Below the pieces are notes generated by a model. It saw nothing but the letters and a program-made list of their open reading frames with translations, was not told the DNA's origin and did not search any database. DNA of 10,590 nucleotides from an uncultured Actinomyces sp. (lineage in GTDB: Bacteria > Actinomycetota > Actinomycetes > Actinomycetales > Actinomycetaceae), in assembly GCA_902373545.1 (NCBI GenBank), contig CABKMZ010000069.1:1-10590 (forward strand), given 5' to 3'. Position numbers and translations under genes: made by a program. Positions 6,535 through 10,590 of this stretch are shown here, one piece after another; the stretch's first letter is position 1, and each line of letters starts with the position of its first letter.

Positions 6535-6650
6535 GGATAGAGTGCCGCTATACGGATAGGTTGTCACGATGCGGATAGGTTATTCGCATCCGGATAGGTT
6601 AATAACCTATCCATATCTTCGTAACCTATCCGCGTGTTCGTAACCTATCC
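6535..6650. repeat. W1: inverted 19-bp repeat array (4 forward, 3 reverse)
   Basis: GGATAG cores start at 6535, 6554, 6573 and 6592, CTATCC at 6607, 6626 and 6645. The 19-bp phase is exact and the dyad axis is base 6602. The central 21 bases (6592-6612) are a perfect palindrome around one A. The first unit (GGATAGAGTGCCGCTATAC) has lost the GTT part of the core. Confidence 0.95.
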
Positions 6651-6900
6651 ACGTGCGAGCCGTTGGCCGCCGAGGTGGTGTCGGCAGTCGCTGTGTGCTG
6701 GTGAGGATGGCCCTCACCGGCAATCTGCCCAAAGTGCAGACCACCTCGGCCGCAATGACTGTATTTGGTGGTTTGAGCAGAGGTGGTCTGCGTTTTGAGC
6801 ACCGCTGCGGCTGTGGGCCACGGGGACCGGGCAACGGCTGTGTTTGCATCCTCCCGTAAATCCTGTCGATACCGTCGATACCGCAGGTGCCGCTGAGACC
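6651..6900. ncRNA. X1: structured repeated module, possible non-coding RNA
   Basis: This 250-bp module is about 90% identical by eye to X2 (8445-8705). One- and two-base indels between the copies break every frame, so the open frames here are not genes. Two hairpins stand out: GGTGAGG/CCTCACC (6700-6706 with 6712-6718) and a perfect 12-bp stem GCAGACCACCTC/GAGGTGGTCTGC (6736-6747 with 6780-6791) with a 32-base loop. Differences in X2 fall as G-U-compatible changes in both stems. GTCGATACC is tandemly doubled near 6866. RNA status and strand are inference; it could equally be a DNA structural element. Confidence 0.45.
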
Positions 6901-6908
6901 TCCCCAAA

Positions 6909-7018
6909 TTTCGCACGTAATTCCCCAACGTGTTTCCTGGATCACGCCTTGAAAACCGCGGAATATCAACGTTTCGATTTCAAAGTTTGAAAGAGGTGTG
7001 GGGGAATTACGTGCGAGA
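6909..7018. repeat. Y1: 110-bp palindrome-ended element
   Basis: Ends TTTCGCACGTAATTCCCC (6909-6926) and GGGGAATTACGTGCGAGA (7001-7018) are 18-bp inverted repeats with one mismatch. The similarity continues outward (TCCCC... and ...GGGGA, 6901-7028). Inside is a perfect 7-1-7 palindrome TTTCAAAGTTTGAAA (6978-6992). The same element recurs as Y2 and Y3. It looks like a MITE- or REP-type element; no coding frame. Confidence 0.85.
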
Positions 7019-7089
7019 TTGTCGGGGAACTGTGTGGAATCGTGTGAGTGTTGAGGCCGATCTGGCCTGCGCTCGCGGATCCGTTACGC
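7019..7089. repeat. Z1: linker repeat
   Basis: A 71-bp stretch (beginning TTGTCGGGGAACTGTGTGG) joins Y1 to the next 19-bp array and is nearly identical to Z2 (8277-8347). Its last 28 bases match Z0. No gene is seen. Confidence 0.85.
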
Positions 7090-7167
7090 GGATAGAGTGC
7101 CGCTATGCGGATAGGTTGTCATGATCTGGATAGGTTAATAACCTATCCGCGTGTTCGCAACCTATCC
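7090..7167. repeat. W3: inverted 19-bp repeat array (3 forward, 2 reverse)
   Basis: GGATAG cores start at 7090, 7109 and 7128, CTATCC at 7143 and 7162. Phase is 19 bp and the axis is base 7138; the central 21 bases are a perfect palindrome. A third reverse unit, expected at 7181, is replaced by the end of the toxin gene. The last unit supplies the TAG stop of that gene. Confidence 0.95.
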
Positions 7168-7557
7168 GCGTGAGGCCGCGGAGCGCAAGCGCTCGATCAT
7201 GTCGGGCACGTTGCGGGTGACGGCCGTCCACAGGAGCTGGTCGTCCATGCTCTGGTACCCCGAGTGTGCCGCGATGTTGCGGGTCGTGCGCAGGGCGCGC
7301 TTCTCAGAGGAAGACAGTGCATCCATGTAGGACGCGTACTCCTCGCGCTCCAGGAATGCGGCCAGACGGATGATTACCATGCACGCGGAGTCGTACTCTG
7401 GGCAATCGGCGCTGAAAGCCTCTGCGGGGACAGCGGCAACCCGCTCGATGCGGTGGGTGATGACGTCCAGTTCGTGCAGGAAGTTCTCAGTGTCGAAACT
7501 GGGCGCGTGTCTGCGCGCCACTCGCGGCCGAGGGGTGAAGGGAGCCGACTCGCTCAT
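7162..7557 (-). CDS. hepT: HEPN-domain RNase toxin (HepT/DUF86-like)
   Basis: This 131-residue protein ends in the HEPN core with RNIAAH (R93-x4-H98), the RNase motif of HEPN toxins, followed by SGYQSMDDQLLW and a helical tail. Family toxins cleave tRNA or mRNA and are neutralised by an MNT nucleotidyltransferase, which in the Shewanella HepT-MntA pair adds AMP to a tyrosine in R-x4-H-x-Y. Here the tyrosine (Y101) is one position further, R-x4-H-x-x-Y. It is the second gene of a minus-strand operon, overlapping the antitoxin stop by 4 bp (ATGA). Its C-terminus SRG-stop is encoded by CGC GGA TAG of array W3, so the true ancestral end may differ. Confidence 0.85.
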   Translation of the reverse strand: MSESAPFTPRPRVARRHAPSFDTENFLHELDVITHRIERVAAVPAEAFSADCPEYDSACMVIIRLAAFLEREEYASYMDALSSSEKRALRTTRNIAAHSGYQSMDDQLLWTAVTRNVPDMIERLRSAASRG

Positions 7558-8024
7558 AGTGCCACGGCCTCGTCAACGGCAGTTCGCAGTGCCTCGGGTA
7601 CGTGCGTGTCCGCGTGAACCTCCGTCGGGAAGCCGGTGAGCTCGCACGCGAACGATGCGATGTCCGCCAACTCGAACAGCGATAGCTCGCGGGTGGGCGT
7701 GCCGATCAGGTCAATGTCTGACTCGAATCCGTCTGTTCCCCGGGCAACCGAGCCGAAGACGCGGAGGGAACCGAGGCCTCGTTCCTGGGCGTAGCTGCTG
7801 ATCGCGGGCGCGTAGCGGGCGAGCGGCACAGAGGGGCGGTAGTCGGCGACGCGGAGGATGCGTTCGAGCAGTTCGGCGGAGACTGCGCGCCTGCCGGACT
7901 CGATCTGCGCGAGCGTCGACTGGCTCATCCCGGTCATCGCCGCCAGCTCGGCCTGCGTGAGGGACGCGTCCTGACGTGCAGCGCGCACGAGGGACGGCGC
8001 ATCGTCACGACGAAACCGGCTCAT
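7554..8024 (-). CDS. mntA: XRE-HTH/MNT nucleotidyltransferase fusion antitoxin
   Basis: The 156-residue protein has an N-terminal XRE/Cro helix-turn-helix (about 11-62; LTQAELAAMTGMSQSTLAQIESGRR region) and a C-terminal minimal nucleotidyltransferase domain with GSVARG (91-96) and SDIDL (102-106, D103 and D105 as metal ligands). Known MNT partners silence HEPN toxins by NMP transfer; the fused HTH adds DNA binding and thus autoregulation. ATG 8024 is chosen over an upstream extension because TATCAT (8036-8031) stands six bases before it, implying a leaderless mRNA, and homologues begin at the HTH. It overlaps hepT by 4 bp. The operon occupies the slot held by module X in the neighbouring repeat units. 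Confidence 0.88.
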   Translation of the reverse strand: MSRFRRDDAPSLVRAARQDASLTQAELAAMTGMSQSTLAQIESGRRAVSAELLERILRVADYRPSVPLARYAPAISSYAQERGLGSLRVFGSVARGTDGFESDIDLIGTPTRELSLFELADIASFACELTGFPTEVHADTHVPEALRTAVDEAVAL

Positions 8025-8030
8025 GTCTCC

Positions 8031-8060
8031 ATGATAGTGCACGCGTGCACTATTGGTGAA
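8031..8060 (-). promoter_or_regulatory. Toxin-antitoxin promoter with 20-bp palindromic operator
   Basis: On the minus strand TTCACC (8060-8055) and TATCAT (8036-8031) form -35/-10 hexamers with an 18-bp spacer. The spacer is almost exactly filled by a perfect 20-bp palindrome, ATAGTGCACGCGTGCACTAT (8034-8053). This is the classic layout for repression by an XRE-type antitoxin. Transcription should start at or next to the ATG at 8024. Confidence 0.75.
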
Positions 8061-8166
8061 GTGGTCGTCGGTAGGTACGAGGCCGGGGTCTGTGGTCGTC
8101 CCGAGGTGGCCGACTCGGGTGATCGGACGGGAAAGAAACAACCGGACTGAGAGAGGGATCCCTACA
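8061..8166. other. Unassigned spacer upstream of the toxin-antitoxin operon
   Basis: About 105 bp without a gene. It holds a 6-bp inverted repeat CCCGAG/CTCGGG (8100-8105 with 8114-8119) and a small palindrome AGGGATCCCT (8154-8163) next to the Y2 edge. It is not shared with other units and probably came with the operon. Confidence 0.4.
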
Positions 8167-8276
8167 TTTCGCACGTAATTCCCCGAAGCGTGTTCTGGGA
8201 CACACCTTGAAAACCGCGGAATATCAACGATCCGATTTCAAAGTTTGAAATAGGCGTGGGGGAATTACGTGCGAGA
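8167..8276. repeat. Y2: 110-bp palindrome-ended element
   Basis: Inverted repeats TTTCGCACGTAATTCCCC (8167-8184) and GGGGAATTACGTGCGAGA (8259-8276) enclose the same TTTCAAAGTTTGAAA palindrome. It is the most diverged copy in its left interior (GAAGCGTGTTCTGGGACACA instead of AACGTGTTTCCTGGATCACG). Confidence 0.85.
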
Positions 8277-8347
8277 TTGTCGGGGAACTGTGTGGAATCG
8301 CGTGAGTGTTGAGGCCGATCTTGCCTGTGCTCGCGGATCCGTTAGTC
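8277..8347. repeat. Z2: linker repeat
   Basis: Near-identical to Z1 (7019-7089). Relative to the Z1/W3 junction, one whole 19-bp unit (the GGATAGAGTGCCGCTATGC type) is missing between this linker and array W2. Confidence 0.8.
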
Positions 8348-8444
8348 GGATAGGTTGTCACGATCCGGATAGGTTATGCGCATCCGGATAGCTTAATAAC
8401 CTATCCATATCTTCGTAACCTATCCGCGTGTTCGTAACCTATCC
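8348..8444. repeat. W2: inverted 19-bp repeat array (3 forward, 3 reverse)
   Basis: GGATAG cores start at 8348, 8367 and 8386, CTATCC at 8401, 8420 and 8439. The 19-bp phase is exact, with dyad axis at base 8396. TAG is present in all three frames on each strand. Confidence 0.95.
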
Positions 8445-8705
8445 GCGTGCGCGCTCTCGGCCGCCGTGGTGGTGTCGGCAGTCGCTATGTGCTGGTGAGG
8501 ATGGTCCTCACTGGCAATCTGCCCAAAGTGCAGACCATCTCGGCCATAATGGCTGTATTTTGGTGGTTTGAGCAGAGGTGGTCTGCAGTGTGGGCACCGC
8601 TGCGGCTGTGGGCCACGGGTGACCGGGCAACGACTGTGTTTGCATCCTCCCGTCGCTTCCGTAAATCCCGTCGATACCGCAGGTGCCGCGTGTGCCGCTG
8701 AGACC
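8445..8705. ncRNA. X2: second copy of the structured module
   Basis: The homologue of X1. The hairpins GGTGAGG/CCTCACT (8494-8500 with 8506-8512) and GCAGACCATCTC/GAGGTGGTCTGC (8530-8541 with 8575-8586) keep pairing through G-U. It has an extra GTCGCTTCC stretch and only one GTCGATACC. No conserved reading frame. RNA status is inference. Confidence 0.45.
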
Positions 8706-8713
8706 TCCCCAAA

Positions 8714-8823
8714 TTTCGCACGTAATTCCCCAACGTGTTTCCTGGATCACGCCTTGAAAACCGCGGAATATCAACGATCCGATTTCAAAGTTTGAAAGAG
8801 GCGTGGGGGAATTACGTGCGACA
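8714..8823. repeat. Y3: 110-bp palindrome-ended element
   Basis: TTTCGCACGTAATTCCCC (8714-8731) and GGGGAATTACGTGCGA (8806-8821) enclose an interior differing from Y1 at only about four positions. The right flank departs from Y1 and Y2 after GTGCGA. Confidence 0.85.
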
Positions 8824-8880
8824 TTTTTGGGTAAACGTGCCGAATCGTGAGAATCGTGAGAATCGTGAGAATCGTGAGGG
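8824..8880. repeat. Degenerate linker (Z3) with four 9-bp tandem repeats
   Basis: TTTTTGGGTAAACGTGCCGAATCG resembles the start of the Z linker in its order of bases, and then GAATCGTGA is repeated perfectly four times (8842-8850, 8851-8859, 8860-8868, 8869-8877). Z1 and Z2 have GGAATCG(T/C)GTGAG once at this place, so the tandem seems to be a local expansion of a linker motif. Confidence 0.6.
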
Positions 8881-8920
8881 TGGTGAGAAACAGCTGCTGC
8901 GCGCTGCCTCGCGTGACAAC

Positions 8921-9007
8921 CGTTGTTGCTCGCGCGCGCGGGCAGCGCCCAATGACACGCGAGTATCTGGGTCCCGCTGACGTTGTTGCTCGCGCGCGGG
9001 CAACGCC
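8921..9007. repeat. Pair of GC-rich hairpin repeats downstream of add
   Basis: CGTTGTTGCTCGCGCGCG begins at 8921 and at 8981, each followed by GGGCARCGCC. Each can fold with GTTGCTCG against CGGGCAAC or a close variant. They lie 60-145 bp beyond the add stop codon. No T-run follows on either strand, so they are REP-like or part of a rho-dependent end rather than a clear intrinsic terminator. The rest of 8878-9065 holds no gene. Confidence 0.5.
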
Positions 9008-9065
9008 TCACAGATCAGGTGCGCACCCCACACAGGCACTACGCCGCGGGCACCCCGAGACAGTC

Positions 9066-10145
9066 CTACGCAGCGGGCGCCGCCAGCCAGGCGTCGATAT
9101 CGGCCTTCCAGGCCGCCTTGCGCGAGGGGGAGGCCAGTGACGCGTTGATCGACGAACGTGCCAGAGACGCCAAGGCTTCGTCGGACAGTCCAAACACGTC
9201 GCGCGCGACCTCGTACTGGGCGACCAGGCGCGAACGGAAGAGCAGAGGGTCGTCGGCAGCCAGCGCAACGGTAGCCCCCGCAGACAACAGAGTCGGCAGC
9301 GGTACCTGCGAAAAGTCCGTGTACACGCCCAGGTGGACGTTCGACGTGGGGCACACCTCCAGGGCGATGCCCGCATCCACGACGGCCTTCAGCAGATCCG
9401 GGTCCTCGCTCGTGCGCACCCCGTGCCCGAGGCGGGCGGGTGCCAAAGCGGAGACAACCTCGCGCACGGAGGAAGGGCCCAGGAGCTCGCCGCCGTGCGG
9501 AACGCCCACGAGCCCGGCGCGGCGCGCGATGCGGAACGCAGGGGCAAAAGAAGCCGTCGACCCCACGCGCTCGTCGTTCGATAGACCAAAACCCACGACG
9601 TCGCCGGGGCCGTCGCCCGCGAACGAGGCGGCCAGGCGCGCGAGGGTGCGCGCGTCCAAGGGATGCTTCATGCGCGAGGCCGCGACGATCACACCGATGT
9701 CGACGCCGGTATCGCGCGAGGCGGAGCGGGCCTCGTCGATGATGATCTCGAGCGCGGGGGTGATGCCGCCGACGTAGGGCGCATAGCTGGTCGGGTCGGC
9801 CTGAATCTCCATGCGCACGGAGCCTTCGGCGGCGTCGTCCTCTGCGGCCTCGCGGATGAGGCGGCGCATCGCGGCCTCGGAGCGCACGAGGTGACGCGCG
9901 GAGTCGTAGGCGCGCTGGAAACGGAACCATCCGCGCCCGTCGGCCGGCATCGATGCCGCGTCGACGTGCAGCAGGTTCGGGGGCAGGCGCACGCCCTGTG
10001 TGCGTGCCATGTCCACCATCGTTGAGGGGCGCATGGCTCCCGTGAAATGCAGGTGCAGGTGAGCTTTGGGCAGGGTCGACAGGTCGCGCCTGCCCGCAGG
10101 CGTGGGGCGCGGCGCCGTCAGGTTGGGGACAGCGGGCGCGTCCAC
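9066..10145 (-). CDS. add: Adenosine deaminase
   Basis: The 359-residue protein is a TIM-barrel metal hydrolase converting (deoxy)adenosine to (deoxy)inosine in purine salvage. Visible motifs are LPKAHLHLHFTGAMRP (25-40; H31 and H33 as metal ligands), VGVPHGGELLG (213-223; H217 ligand, E220 general acid), RLGHGVR (238-244; H241), CPTSNVHLG (265-273) and ADDPLLF (297-303; D298/D299). The usual TDDP is ADDP here, and the usual KAELH is KAHLH, both seen in actinobacterial members. The start is GTG 10145, with GGGGAG about nine bases ahead, 3 bp after the stop of the upstream lipase-like gene, so the two are translated from one mRNA. An ADA-like deaminase acting on another purine cannot be excluded. 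Confidence 0.92.
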   Translation of the reverse strand: MDAPAVPNLTAPRPTPAGRRDLSTLPKAHLHLHFTGAMRPSTMVDMARTQGVRLPPNLLHVDAASMPADGRGWFRFQRAYDSARHLVRSEAAMRRLIREAAEDDAAEGSVRMEIQADPTSYAPYVGGITPALEIIIDEARSASRDTGVDIGVIVAASRMKHPLDARTLARLAASFAGDGPGDVVGFGLSNDERVGSTASFAPAFRIARRAGLVGVPHGGELLGPSSVREVVSALAPARLGHGVRTSEDPDLLKAVVDAGIALEVCPTSNVHLGVYTDFSQVPLPTLLSAGATVALAADDPLLFRSRLVAQYEVARDVFGLSDEALASLARSSINASLASPSRKAAWKADIDAWLAAPAA

Positions 10146-10148
10146 GGC

Positions 10149-10590
10149 CTAGTGCTCCCCGAGCCAGCTGATGATGTCGCGGATCAGGCCGGGGCCTTCG
10201 GGCTCGTTGAGCAGCTCGTGGTAGGCACCGTCGACGATGCGCAGGTGCACGTCCGCGTCGGGGTGAGCGCCGCGGGCGGCGCGCACGAAGTCGCGCGAGC
10301 CGCGCAGGTCAACCATGAGGTCCCCGGATCCGTGCATGACCAGGGTCGGGGTGTGCAGGCGGTCGGCGCGCCGCAGCACCTCCTCGCCCTGGAGGATCGA
10401 GGTCAGGCCCGTCAGGATCGGCACGCCGCCCTTGTAGGTGAGCGGGTCGGCGTCGAAGTCGCGCTGGACCTGCGGGTCGCGCGACAGGGGAGAGACCTCC
10501 ATCTCGGAGGCTCCCTTCGCCACGACGAGGCCGGGGCTGATTCGCGCGATCGGCAGGAGTGCGCGGGCACGGGAGGGGGCGACGTGGGGG
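10149..10590 (-). CDS. Alpha/beta hydrolase, monoacylglycerol-lipase type (N-terminus outside window)
   Basis: The visible 146 residues are the C-terminal half of a serine-aesterase-type hydrolase. LSRDPQVQRDFDADPLTYKGG is a typical lid/cap region, TPTLVMHGSGDLMVD carries the catalytic aspartate and GAYHELLNEPE the catalytic histidine, followed by DIISWLGEH at the end. The nucleophile GxSxG motif lies beyond the window, and the open frame continues through base 10590. It is the first visible gene of the add operon. Likely substrates are monoacylglycerols or lysophospholipids; this is family inference. Confidence 0.88.
   Translation of the reverse strand, partial: PHVAPSRARALLPIARISPGLVVAKGASEMEVSPLSRDPQVQRDFDADPLTYKGGVPILTGLTSILQGEEVLRRADRLHTPTLVMHGSGDLMVDLRGSRDFVRAARGAHPDADVHLRIVDGAYHELLNEPEGPGLIRDIISWLGEH

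Noticed and set aside
6363..6650. Plasmid-type iteron origin of replication
   Set aside because: The 19-bp period fits iterons, but the units are inverted, several clusters exist, there is no rep gene, and the surroundings are chromosomal.
6607..6969. Protein-coding frames of 100-120 codons across module X1
   Set aside because: They run through the repeats, have no family features, and the second copy X2 breaks them by one- and two-base indels.
8025..8174. 50-residue extension of the antitoxin
   Set aside because: It would translate through the operator, promoter and part of Y2; the HTH domain begins naturally at ATG 8024.
6363..8444. CRISPR array
   Set aside because: The period is 19 bp with a nine-base core, units face each other in inverted halves, there are no spacers of normal size and no cas gene.
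6363..8444. Integron attC sites around the cargo
   Set aside because: Large palindromes with exchangeable cargo recall attC, but no GTTRRRY core sites in the proper arrangement and no integrase are seen.
8921..9007. Intrinsic terminator for add
   Set aside because: The paired hairpins are GC-rich but neither is followed by a T-run on the minus strand.
8812..9930. Long minus-strand frame of 372 codons over the add region
   Set aside because: It is antisense-frame shadow of add, extremely arginine-rich, and lacks any domain; the add frame carries all adenosine deaminase motifs.

Overview
The window is high-GC bacterial DNA. The gene content and order (tRNA-Thr, tRNA-Met, rpmG, then murB further on), GTG starts and several promoters placed so that the mRNA would start at the ATG all point to an actinobacterium. 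A sialidase remnant and the general style fit Actinomyces/Schaalia-like host-associated Actinomycetaceae. The genus is inference.

Left part (1-1280), housekeeping. yajQ is on the minus strand. Opposite it run tRNA-Tyr(GTA), tRNA-Thr(GGT), tRNA-Met(CAT) and the zinc-type ribosomal protein L33 gene rpmG, closed by a clear intrinsic terminator.

Accessory block between rpmG and murB (1280-4635). It holds a decayed sialidase pseudogene broken at an 11-bp tandem repeat, a FadR/FCD-type GntR regulator with its own promoter and operator, an IS3-type orfA whose orfB is gone, the C-terminal third of an MFS transporter fused to that IS end, and an intact NAD(P)H quinone-oxidoreductase-like gene. This looks like the eroded remains of a sugar/sialate-type uptake and catabolic locus.

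Core again (4635-6368). murB is followed after 21 bp by a small HEAT-repeat protein of the AlkC/AlkD DNA-alkylation-repair type.

Mosaic repeat region (6361-about 8880), the most unusual part. Four inverted arrays of a 19-bp unit (core GGATAGGTT; 24 cores in all, exact 19-bp phase, dyad-symmetric around a central A) alternate with other repeated modules in the order Z (linker), W (19-bp array), cargo, Y (110-bp palindrome-ended element). In two units the cargo is a 250-260 bp structured non-coding module, X. In the middle unit the cargo slot holds a two-gene toxin-antitoxin operon: an XRE-HTH/MNT nucleotidyltransferase antitoxin and a HEPN (HepT-like) RNase toxin, driven by a promoter whose spacer is filled by a 20-bp perfect palindrome. 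Because 19 is 1 modulo 3, three consecutive units place TAG in all three frames; the flanking gene on the left and the toxin gene both end on a TAG supplied by the array.

Right part (9066-10590). An adenosine deaminase gene and the upstream alpha/beta-hydrolase (monoacylglycerol-lipase type, cut by the window edge) form a minus-strand operon with a 3-bp gap.
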